Below, piece by piece: positions 21,160 through 30,722 of a stretch of DNA of 64,000 nt; position 1 is the first letter of the stretch; every line of letters starts with the position of its first letter. Position numbers and translations under genes: made by a program. Below the pieces are notes generated by a model. That model saw only the letters and a list, made by a program, of their open reading frames with translations. It searched no databases and had not been told where the DNA came from. Where the stretch lies: the NCBI GenBank assembly GCA_934045905.1, contig OW203769.1, positions 31,871,345-31,935,344 on the forward strand, written 5' to 3'. Source of the stretch: Leuctra nigra. Lineage: Eukaryota > Arthropoda > Insecta > Plecoptera > Leuctridae.

Positions 21160-23514
21160 TCCCAGAAAAAACACTCCGTGTAAAAATACCAGCCAAGTCT
21201 CTTTAACTATAAAAAAAAAATAGAAGAAATCTAAAAATTCAGCACTGAAAAGGAGTGATATCAAAAAAGGAGCCAAGTCAACGAATTTTCCAAATTTTAA
21301 TCGTACCATTGAAATAAAAATATCAACCCCCGAGAAATACTTAAAAAAAGGACTTGGCGCATCGTTTTTTTAAAGACACTTTTCTATCCTAAAAGTATAG
21401 GAAGAACTCTACAAGTATATTTTCCTGAGTATATCACATTCATTATCGACGAATCATACTACGTTTTAATATAACTAGTACTCTTACCTACTGGCAGTTT
21501 TGGTATTTTGTCAATATTCAGAGGAAATAAACGGATAAACGAATAACGAATAAACGGAAGCGGCCTAGTCTATTCGTTATTGCCACTATTTCTAGGGTCA
21601 TATTAATCAATCATACTTCTCAATATCGTGACTGAGGGAAATAGCGAAAGCGCTCATTACAAGAAGGCCGTCAATGAGATTTGTATAAGTGACTAGTGCA
21701 CTGAGCCATGCTGCTCAAATAATTACTGACTAGATTTTTATCTAAAGTAATACGTTATGTAATTTATGAATTTTTTTGGTATAAAATGTTAATTAATAGC
21801 AATTAATTACACGGCGAGAAGGTTCAAAGTATAATGCTGTAGTAGGTATGTTGATGTACCCACAAAACTATAGGTACCTACCAATCACAAACACAACTGT
21901 TCTGTATTTATTGCTTGTAAGACAATGCTATGTTTCTTTGCGTACTTATATTTAAATTTAAAATATTTTACAGAATGTTCAATATTTAATTTGAAAGTTT
22001 TGTCCCAATTTTTCTAGGCATTTCTGAACTACGTAGTATGTGAGTGGCATAAGCTTAAGAATAGAAAAATGTCTTTAAAAAAACGATGCGCCAAGTCCTT
22101 TTTTTAAGTATTTCTCGGGGGTTGATATTTTTATTTCAATGGTACGATTAAAATTTTGAAAATTCGTTGACTTGGCTCCTTTTTTGATATCACTCCTTTT
22201 CAGTGCTGAATTTTTAGATTTCTTCTATTTTTTTTTTATAGTTAAAGAGACTTGGCTGGTATTTTTACACGGAGTGTTTTTTCTGGGATATCACTTCTTT
22301 TGTTAGTTTATTCATACAGCTTGTAGCACATGTCCGAGCAGGGACTAATTTCTTTAAAAAAATACGCCTCAACCGATTTGGTTACTATGAAAAGTTGCGT
22401 TTGGTATAAGATGAAAATGATTATCCAAGAAGAATAGCTTAAGTTTCGTTATAATCGATCCAGCCGTTTTCGATACATGACGTCACTTCCGGTTTTGAAA
22501 TAGCGGCCGAATTCCGGTATAGGTAATAAGAAAACAATCTAGTTTTATCTAGTTGATACCTTCATGAACGAACATCTGAATTCCTAATCCCTATATTTCC
22601 GTAAAATCGGTCATGCCGTTTGTAATATATGACGTCACTTCCGGTTTCATTTAGTGGTTCCTGCCGCCATTTCCGGTACCATTAATTTATTTATTCATTT
22701 TTCACAATTGATTTTTCAAATAAATAGCAGAATGAATACGCAGGAGCTAGTTCAGTTGCAATCGTTACAGGCGTTTTAGATATATGACGTCACTTCCGGT
22801 TTCAGGAATGGCGGCCGAGAACACTGCTACCTTGAATATATAAATTGTATTGTCTATGTTACAATGTAAGTTAATTATGTACGTATTTTAAGTATAATTT
22901 GTTGAAATAAGTTAAATATTGCGTATTTATGACGTCACTTCCGGTTTAGAAAATAAGAAAATAATATTTTTTTTATTGATACTTCATAAAGATGACCATC
23001 TAAATCGAATGGCGCTAATTTCGTTCTAATCGGTCCAGACGTTTTTGAGTTATGACGTCACTTCCGGTTTAAAAATGGCGGCACAAAAAATCACAAGAGG
23101 CAAGGTATCATCAGACGCCAAAAGTGCATATGTGGTAAAAGTTTCAGGTCGATCGGTTTAGCCGTTTAGGCTGTGGCGCTGTCAACAGGGTTTCCTGATA
23201 TCATCAGAATCATCATCTTCAGAATCAGAAAGTGGTGTAATTTCACTGTTTTCTCGGTCCTCTAGCGCGCAAATGGCATAACCTATTGTTCCCAAATTTG
23301 GTATATGTAGTGGGGTGGGCCATAGCTCGAAATTAAGACATTTCACAACAATGTGAGATTTTCCAATTTTAAGATCCAGTAGGCCGAAAATGCCATGTTG
23401 TTGCTTACAGTAAAAGTGTTTGGTCTGCTCCTCAGTTTATTAGGCATTTACGGTATGTTGAGTGACTGTGAGTGTATAGTACGACTTGGCTGGGTGGAGC
23501 GACCGCTCCACTAG
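21160..23514 (+). mobile_element. Large ETS/CRE-motif element (family C), copy 1
   Basis: The left part is a foldback: arm 21160-21374 (CCCAGAAAAAACACTCCGTG to ACTTGGCGCATCG) and its reverse complement at 22078-22291, separated by about 700 bp. Next comes a run of degenerate repeats, each holding TGACGTCACTTCCGG (near 22479, 22629, 22787, 22929 and 23053). The right end is a perfect 8-bp-stem hairpin, GTGGAGCGACCGCTCCAC, running directly into CTAG. Other copies: 34578-39189, 45314-46586 (reverse) and 56466-57788. No coding capacity. The CTAG terminus with a 3' hairpin is Helitron-like, but no empty site is available. Confidence 0.8.
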
Positions 23515-24519
23515 ATTCGCCCACTGGCTTCACTGGTTCACGAGACAGGTCTCACTGCCTGAGAAAACTCCGACTGATGATGTTTGGCTGGTAGCTTGAC
23601 GTTTTATACCCTCTCACCTCGGTTTACCGCCAAAGAATATGATTGGTTGGTTTCATACACGTGGTAGCTATTTTTAGGCATTCTGTCATCTCGGAAACGC
23701 GCGAAACGACTTTCTTTCTGCACGTAAGCCCATGCTTTTCTTGGAATCACTGAAAACTAGTCTGGCTGACTGGTTTTGTAGCGTTATCACAATGACTGGT
23801 TCACTTGTTATTACGTGGTGACATCACAATTTAGGTAAGGTCACATACTTTTTATATGGATTCACTCACTTTCTTGATATAATTGCACATTGTAAACTTA
23901 TTTGATTGCTCGTTATATTTTTGTCTATATTTTGATTGCTGTTGAATTTTAAGATTGTAAGTTTACATAATGATTCTAATTAATTACTTTGTGTTCAGTT
24001 AACCTTGACTCTAAGAATGCCATGCTACAAGCTTGTTCATTCTTTAAACCTATTTCAAGCAAACATTATTATTTTTAAAGTTAATTTTCTAACCTAGATA
24101 GGCCAACTTGTTACATGATTATAATTGTTTTAAAGTTTATACTATGATGGTTCACATAGAGATTTTCTCAATCTTAAATTTGGGCACAATGTTTGGTTTA
24201 TAATGTCGTGCTTGGCGGCAGTAACTGGGCGAAATGATTTCACGAATTTTAAGTGCGAAAATGTTTCAACAATATATTATTGCTGGGACCTTCTTTTAGA
24301 TCGCAATCCTTTTAGGGGGAAAGGTGCTTGGCAGTCTATATACAAGTTTTTGTTTTTGTACAATCTATATATCATCATCTCTGTACAGTGTGCATCAACT
24401 CTGGAGTTAATGCAAAGGTAAATTAATTACCAATGTCCAGCGAGAGAATTATTAGGAAATAGGAAAATAGGAAACAGTACTTCGATTCAACTGTGAAGTA
24501 AGGAAATTAACAGGCCTGG
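23515..24519. other. Intergenic DNA, no feature seen
   Basis: No convincing exon, satellite or inverted repeat. A 72-codon ORF (24203-24421) shows no coding features. Confidence 0.35.
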
Positions 24520-24830
24520 GTAACAAACGGGAATCGCACGGTTTGTCAGAGCGATTTTTTGAAATATGTCTTCACGACAATAACATAATTTTAAGAAATC
24601 AGATAGTAACTACCCATAACAGCCTAAAAGACTAAATAATGCAACAGATTGGAGTATTCTATGACCTCTGGTGCGACCCCAAAGCGTTAAATACGACTAT
24701 TTTACCATAAATATCGTATTTAACATTCGTACCAGAGGTCATAAAGTATACCTTCTCCAGTGTGTGGCAATATTTAGTCTATTAGGGTGAAATGCGTCGC
24801 TACTATCTGATTTTTTAAATTCTTTAGTAG
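24520..24830. mobile_element. Family F hairpin element, copy 1
   Basis: Starts ACGGGAATCGCACGGTTTGT. Inverted segments AAGAAATCAGATAGTAAC / GCTACTATCTGATTTTTT and TATGACCTCTGGTGCGA / GTACCAGAGGTCATA form a long hairpin. The related, less complete copy is at 55985-56165. Confidence 0.65.
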
Positions 24831-24841
24831 AATGAAGATTA

Positions 24842-25741
24842 ACTAGGAAAACGCTCTGAGTAACGCGTTGATGAGCGAGCACGGATACGCGCAACACCTC
24901 GAACCGAAATTATGTTTATCGAAAATATCCTTAAAAGCCAATAATTCTTGAATTTCGTCACAGACTTGTATAAAAATCTCCAACAATTCCTAAAATATTG
25001 GTCCCAATAAACACGCAAAGTTTTAAGTAGATAGATTGAAACTTTATGATTGAACGATTCCTTGTTAATTTCCAAAAATCACAGGATATCGTTCAAAATA
25101 ATTTTAAACGGTCATATCAGTTTCATAATATACGTTTGAAAGTTTCTGCTCTAACAACCTTGAAGTGAAGATTCGAAGATACCGTGAAATATGACATTCG
25201 AGAAATATGATAGCCAACACGCAAAATATCCGTAAACTGTCAATAACTTTTGAATTTAAACACAGTTTAGTCTGAAAATTGTCATAAATACAGATAATGT
25301 TGGACCCGATGACCATATAAAATTTTAAGTTGATCGGTCAAACGGTTCAGGTTTAAATTTCAAAAAGCACATGAAATATTTTTTAAAATTTTAACCAATG
25401 GGAGGATTTGGCTGAAAATTTGTAAAATAAGAGACAATGTTGGTGTTAATGACCATGCAAAATATAAGGTCGATCACATTTGTCGAAGACCATTTTCATT
25501 TTTCAGCCTATCAGGAGATGTTTATTTAAATTTTAACCAATCAATGGATTTCAAAAAAATTAGGGTCTGCAAACAGAGAAGGTTGGTTTAACATGTGTGC
25601 AAAATTTCAGATCGATCGGTGAAACGGTGCGACCTGTGTATCGGCTATTAGCAGCCAAAAACAAAAACAAAAACAAAAACAAAAAAAAAACAGAGGTCCG
25701 TGCCAAAAGAGCCAAAAGGAGACGCTCGCTTCGCTCGCTCA
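24842..25741 (+). mobile_element. Helentron-like element (family B), copy 2, 900 bp
   Basis: Starts ACTAGGAAAACGCTCTGAGT, with ACGCGTTGATGAGCGAGCAC just inside, and ends GACGCTCGCTTCGCTCGCTCA. It is closely similar to copy 1 (inverted) and to 51590-52482. A poly-A/AAAAAC microsatellite (25655-25690) sits near the end. Frames in it are not conserved between copies. Confidence 0.85.
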
Positions 25742-26391
25742 AAAAACCGCTTTGAAGAACAGCGCGTTTTCCGTTCACTTACCCACTACTTTTAATGAAC
25801 GTGATTAATTAATTGTTCATATAATTTTATTTAAATCGTTCTTTTACTTTGTGTTTGTGTGATAGGAAGGCGATTTGCCAGTTTATTTGTTTCGAATAAT
25901 AAATAAGTTACAACATTATTATTTCTGTTTCTAAATTTGATTGCACTTTAAATACCTAAGTTTTAATTACATGCTGAAATTGCATTATTAATGTCTTTCA
26001 AACAAACATTAAAAATATGTAATAGGTATTGAGTTTATAAATAATTAATTAAATATTTTATTTAAAAATAAACATGTAATTAAACATTTAAATTAAACAC
26101 AGCACCAGTGGTTTTCAAGGGGAAAACCTCTTAGGCAGCAAATGTATACCCATGTTACGCATTACATATTATATTTATTCCGTAAAAAAGTTAAAATGTG
26201 ACCAACTTTGACCCAGTAATATCTGGACAGAAAGGGTTCTACTACTCAATCTGATGGATGATATTCTGTCATTGCAGAGGGCGCCAGCAACATCTCTGGA
26301 ATCCATCAACGCATCACGATGCCCCCCCCCCCCCCCCCCCCGCTCCCCGTATCCTACCAATTAGACCACTGTTACTAAGTTTACTTGTGGA
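25742..26391. other. AT-rich spacer with C20 tract
   Basis: No gene. Twenty consecutive C residues occupy 26322-26341. Confidence 0.5.
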
Positions 26392-26764
26392 CAGGCGTGT
26401 AGGAACTACCTTTATCATAGGGGGGATTGCGACACCCAAAAGGGGGTCGGGGGGGGGGGGGGTAAAGGCCCCCAGTATCAGCCCCGCAGGGCAATTTTTT
26501 AAAATGCAAAAAAAACTCCAATTGTCGCCCCGCAAGACATATTTTCGAATATAAACGTTTTAAAATCGATTTTGGGATGCTAAAGAGCTCAAATTACAAC
26601 AAATAACTCCCTCTTTTTTTCACTCATGGCGTTTTTTTAGAGATTAAACTATTTTTAAGTGATTCTTGGACACTAGACTTAATTTTGTATTAATTTTGGG
26701 TCAGTTTGCTAGAGTAGGGGGGGGGGAGTAATCTCCCTCAACCCTCCCCCTTCCTACGCGCCTG
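26392..26764. mobile_element. hAT-like element with GC module (373 bp)
   Basis: Termini CAGGCGTGTAGGAA and TTCCTACGCGCCTG are inverted with one mismatch. The flanks CTTGTGGA (26384-26391) and CTTGTACG (26765-26772) match at 5 of 8 positions, consistent with a decayed 8-bp duplication. The interior carries a 14-G run (26449-26462) and the GCCCCGCAGGGC module (26481-26492). Confidence 0.65.
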
Positions 26765-26797
26765 CTTGTACGATGTGCAGTCTTGTTACAATAAAGA

Positions 26798-27470
26798 CAG
26801 AGGTGTAACTACCGGGTGGCTGGGCCGGCAAATGCCAGGGCCCAGGCACTAGGGGGGCCCGCAACACTCAGATACGGCAATGTGCAATTAATAGTATGAT
26901 GTGCTGTTTTTGCTTGGTACACGGTCCCTTTCTAACAGTAAAGTATGAATGTGCAGGGCCATTTATACTATACCTATGGCGTTAGAAACGTGTAAAACTC
27001 GTTTTGACAAATACCAAAATCGAAAAAAATTCTTTGCGCTAGGCAATTCATCCCCCTTTGAGCCCAATTTACACGGAGCAACTTCTTGTACAACTTCTGT
27101 GACACACTTCTGTGTCCCATTATTCGCACTTTTCAAACAATTTAGTATTTACTTTACACTATGCAACTTTCTGTCACAGAACTTGATGTCAACTTTTATA
27201 TCATTTAGAACATGTTCTAATTCCTGTCAAGAAGTTTGACACAGAAATGTGGCACAGAAGTTGAACAAGAAATTGCACAGTGTAAATTGGGCTTAAATGA
27301 TTTTTTATTTTTTTTGTGTGGATGTGTGCATGTGTATGGGATTGAAATGACTTATCTGGCGAGAAATCAACCCTGAAAAGGTGCGCATGAAGGTCTTCAT
27401 TTAAATGATGGGCAATATTGGCCCCGATATATTTTTTCCAGGGGCCCTTCCTCCTCTAGTTACGCCTTTG
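26798..27470. mobile_element. Non-autonomous hAT-type element (673 bp)
   Basis: Terminal inverted repeats CAGAGGTGTAACTA and TAGTTACGCCTTTG (imperfect). Flanked by a perfect 8-bp duplication, AATAAAGA, at 26790-26797 and 27471-27478. It contains an internal near-palindromic region (AATTTACACGGAGCAACTTC near 27066 against GCACAGTGTAAATTGGGCTT near 27275). Non-coding. Confidence 0.88.
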
Positions 27471-27548
27471 AATAAAGAAGTAATTGTAAACTGTTATTTC
27501 TTGTACGCTAGACATGATTTATGTTCACATCGGCAACTGTCCAAGATG

Positions 27549-27851
27549 TTATTCCTCAGTCTCCAGCTGTCTCGTCATATTGTTGAATATCTTCTCCACA
27601 TAACTCCATGCTCCGTCTAAAATCACATTCCTGTCTTCACTGCTCCACGGCTCCATCTGCTTCATGACGTCGAACAGCCTGTGCACTTTCTCCTTCTGCC
27701 GCTCCACGTACGCAGCGCTGAGTGTCACGCCGCCATCTTGTGCAGCGTGGTCGGCCAATGGCGTGGTGACACGTTGGTACCCTAGAGTCAATGCAGTGTT
27801 GTCACCGTCGTTACTTACTTTCACGTGGCGCGAGCACTCGATATAGCACAT
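27549..27851 (-). CDS. Candidate coding (terminal) exon, unknown product
   Basis: A minus-strand frame of 100 codons ends in TAA at 27549. The C-terminal two thirds has the look of real protein: rich in charged residues, GC-leaning third positions, and segments such as ADHAAQDGGVTLSAAYVERQ and WSYVEKIFNNMTRQLE, which could form amphipathic helices. A stop lies directly upstream of the first ATG (27851), so the segment is either a short intronless ORF or a terminal exon. If an exon, CTCTAG before GGTACC (27782) or ATCGAG before TGCTCG (about 27836) could serve as acceptors. No upstream exon was located and no family recognised. Confidence 0.38.
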   Translation of the reverse strand: MCYIECSRHVKVSNDGDNTALTLGYQRVTTPLADHAAQDGGVTLSAAYVERQKEKVHRLFDVMKQMEPWSSEDRNVILDGAWSYVEKIFNNMTRQLETEE

Positions 27852-27859
27852 TTATTTTT

Positions 27860-28345
27860 TAAATTACCATTTCTATAAACTTTTTACAAAAGTTCAACTA
27901 TATTTAAGTATTAAAGACGCATTTAATGTCATGCAGTCATGCATGCAGCCCGCCCAATAATGGAGTTTTCAATTGTATGTCTTTTGAGAATGAACAAAAC
28001 TTTAACATGGGAGGTATAGGAAAATCATTTCGAATTTGGTGTATAACTTTTAAAATAGCACACTTTGGTATTGTTTTCAATATTTTCCTGATAGAATGTT
28101 CGTAGGTCTACCAGAAAAAAAGATTTTTGTTAAAATCTAACGGTACAAGAAATTAGAACTTAGCTTAAAAATTTCACTATTTTACTTGACAGCCATAAGA
28201 TAGCATAGGGGAGAAAACTCAAATTATCTCAGAAACTAGACACGAGAAGTGTTTAATTTTTCAGTGATTGTGTATTGATTATCATGATTATCAATAAATA
28301 CACAAACATTTATGAAGATCTGAGACTATGCCTCGAGTGATCGCG
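27860..28345. repeat. Family K dispersed repeat, copy 1
   Basis: Matches 52920-53395 over most of its length: AAATTACCAT start, TTCAACTATATTTAAGTAT, GAGAATGAACAAAACTTTAA, AACTTTTAAAATAGCACAC and CTCAGAAACTAGACACGAGA. No inverted termini or ORF. Confidence 0.75.
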
Positions 28346-29340
28346 CCACCTTAATACATAAGTTCTCAACTGGTGGTGAATTCCCCGTATGGGTTCCAAG
28401 GCGGAATAACTGCCCCAAAATATAAAAACCGATAATTTTAAACAATGTCTCATATTTGTGACAAATTATTCTGAGGTGCAAAATATCAAATCGACGAAAA
28501 TTATTGGTCTAAACGCATAGAAATGGCCCAAATTGGGGCCGTTTAAGGTTTCGAGAATGGATTATTTTTTAACCTACTCTGTAACCTCATCGCCTCCACC
28601 AGCCTGATGATGCCTGCAGACCAGCAGGAGAAACGTGATCGGCAGTGTTTGTGGTTAGATAATATTATTTTTTATCTAGATATAGATAAAAAAAAAAAGA
28701 CAGCCAAGAATTTAACTATAGATAAGATAATGGATACATTTTCAAGAAATCATCTAGAAAATAGATAAAGATGAAAAGTTATTATATAGAAATTGTAAAA
28801 AATATTAGATAGATTCTTAACCATAACAGTAACACTACTTCTCATGTTCCCTACTTACTTCAAATTCCTAAATTCGGAACGCGAGTTTTTAAACACTGGT
28901 GCCGCTAAAACAAGAAGACAAACTAAACGGAGATGATTTCCCTTTTTCAACACCTGACGTTTGTGGCTCTAGCATCATGGAGTCCTTACTCTATGCTAGC
29001 ATGTTCATAAACACAAATGCATATTTTGAATTATATAATTTTATCTAGACAAGTGCAAGCTAGAAATATGAAAATTAAGGACATGCCAAATTAAAGTGGA
29101 CTTGGATTAATAAATGATGACGTCAGATTTAATTTATAAAAGTTTATTGTCCGTTCTCATCGTATGATTAATAGAATTTACATTTGTGAACGATGATACT
29201 TCACAATAAAATGTCTAATGCGCCAAATTGATTGATTACACTTCAAAAGTAGGTTCGATCGTCGGACCTGCTCCAAGCACGTGCAACAGATGATTGTGTT
29301 CGTCGGCCTACTGGAAGTACATGGCTGGAGCTCCGATCAT
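28346..29340. other. Intergenic DNA, no gene seen
   Basis: 28660-28800 is rich in ATCTAGATA-type motifs, also seen at 53940-54120. Otherwise unremarkable. Confidence 0.35.
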
Positions 29341-29870
29341 CACACTTTACAGGGATAGGAAACTCCCAGACCAGCTGGCAATAGGTCCTTCTCACCGGGC
29401 CAAATGGCGGCTAATTCAAACGTCACTGTCAGCTGTTAAAAACTAAATATAGGCATGAACGGCATGATATGTCGAAGCTTGAGATAATAAGGTAAAACAC
29501 AAAATTATGGAAACGTGTCCATGATATTTGATTAATAAATGAAGTAACTTATTAAATTATAATTTAATAAGTTACTTCATTTATTAATCAAATATCATGG
29601 ACACGTTTCCATAATTTTGTGTTTCAACTTCAAGTAATGAGCAAAAGACTAGTGGAATGTTTTTGAATCTGGCCCCAAACTGTATGAACAACTTCGCATC
29701 TGCGCAAAGCTCCAAATGCGTTCTTTACGCCAATGCACCGGAAGTAAACGGGTCCCGGAAGTCAGCGGGTGCAAATCGGCGAACCAGACCTTGGGCCGCC
29801 TTCATTTAACATTGTTCTTATGGGAGTGACGTCACAATGCGCAGACCGTTTCCAATCCCTGTAAAGTGTG
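29341..29870. mobile_element. TIR element enclosing a perfect palindrome
   Basis: CACACTTTACAGGGAT at 29341 is mirrored by ATCCCTGTAAAGTGTG ending at 29870, and pairing continues inward (GGAAAC/GTTTCC). Weaker pairing extends outward (CGATCA/TGATCG). The interior holds the 130-bp palindrome at 29495-29624. The right end lies only 120 bp from the stop codon of the minus-strand gene. Non-coding. Confidence 0.7.
29495..29624. repeat. Perfect 130-bp palindrome, no spacer
   Basis: Two 65-bp arms, identical after reverse complementation, meet at 29559/29560 (centre AAATTATAATTT). I compared the arms base by base and found no mismatch. The right arm supplies the nearest minus-strand AATAAA (29580-29585) downstream of the 29991 stop codon. 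Confidence 0.95.
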
Positions 29871-29990
29871 TTGATCGCAGGCTGGAGCAAGTTGGAGCAG
29901 TTCAGAACAGTTTTCGCTCAACGAACAGACTTACTATTTCCTCGCGACGATAGCCTTGTTTCGTCATCAGTTATTTCAGCGAGGTATTCA

Positions 29991-30722
29991 TCATCTGGCT
30001 CTGTCGCCCGAACCGCTTTCATTCTCGTAGTAATAGTCGGTGGCGTTACCTTTGTCAACGCCCTCCTCTTCGTAATACTCCGAGCTGCCGTCCTGATCCT
30101 CGACCACTTGCGCGCTGTAATCGCCCTCGTGTCGGTACATCTTCTTGCTCCCCACCACGCGGTTGTTGATCACGATTGTCGGCATCTTCGGACATCTCCG
30201 ACCTCCAAGACGCGGTGTGTCGCTCCTCGCTGAGAGGGCGTCCACGATGTAGTTGGCGAGTCTCCGCAGGGTGCTCTCCTGCGAGCTGTCTTGTCCGTCC
30301 AACATGATGTCTTGTCCGTCCAGCATGCTGTCTTGTCCGTCCAGCATGCTGTCTTGTCCGTCGAGCATCCTGTCTTGTCCGTCCAGCATCCTGTCTTGTC
30401 CGTCCAACATCATGTCCCCGCCGTCGACAGTTGGCCACGACTCCGTCGTACTGCCCCCGTCGTCAGTTGTACTCCCACCGTCGTCAGTTGTCCACGACGA
30501 TGTCGTACTCCCCTCGTCAGTTGTCCATGATTCCGTCGTACTCCCCCCGTCGGTTGTCCACGACTGCGTCGTGATCGGGATCGTGGTGGTGGTCTCGTTG
30601 ACGCACGCCTCGGGTGCCGAGAGGTTGCTGAAGACTTCGTCGAGCACCTCCTTCAAGAGGACGAGGGTGGCGTTGCGGCTGTAGTGACGCGAGCGCTTGG
30701 GGACGTCGTCGACGGCGTCTTC
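29991..30722 (-). CDS. Exon 3 (terminal) of the secreted repeat protein
   Basis: Starts after GACCTTCAG in phase 0 (E35) and ends at TGA (29991-29993). It carries all repeats and both cysteines of the mature protein. No AATAAA lies between the stop and 29586; the nearest is in the palindrome at 29580-29585. Confidence 0.82.
   Translation of the reverse strand, partial: EDAVDDVPKRSRHYSRNATLVLLKEVLDEVFSNLSAPEACVNETTTTIPITTQSWTTDGGSTTESWTTDEGSTTSSWTTDDGGSTTDDGGSTTESWPTVDGGDMMLDGQDRMLDGQDRMLDGQDSMLDGQDSMLDGQDIMLDGQDSSQESTLRRLANYIVDALSARSDTPRLGGRRCPKMPTIVINNRVVGSKKMYRHEGDYSAQVVEDQDGSSEYYEEEGVDKGNATDYYYENESGSGDRAR

Noticed and set aside
30055..30684. Plus- and minus-strand ORFs in other frames over the secreted-protein exon
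   Set aside because: They are shadows of the GC-rich, repetitive exon 3. Only the frame joined to exons 1 and 2 has matching splice phases and a signal peptide.
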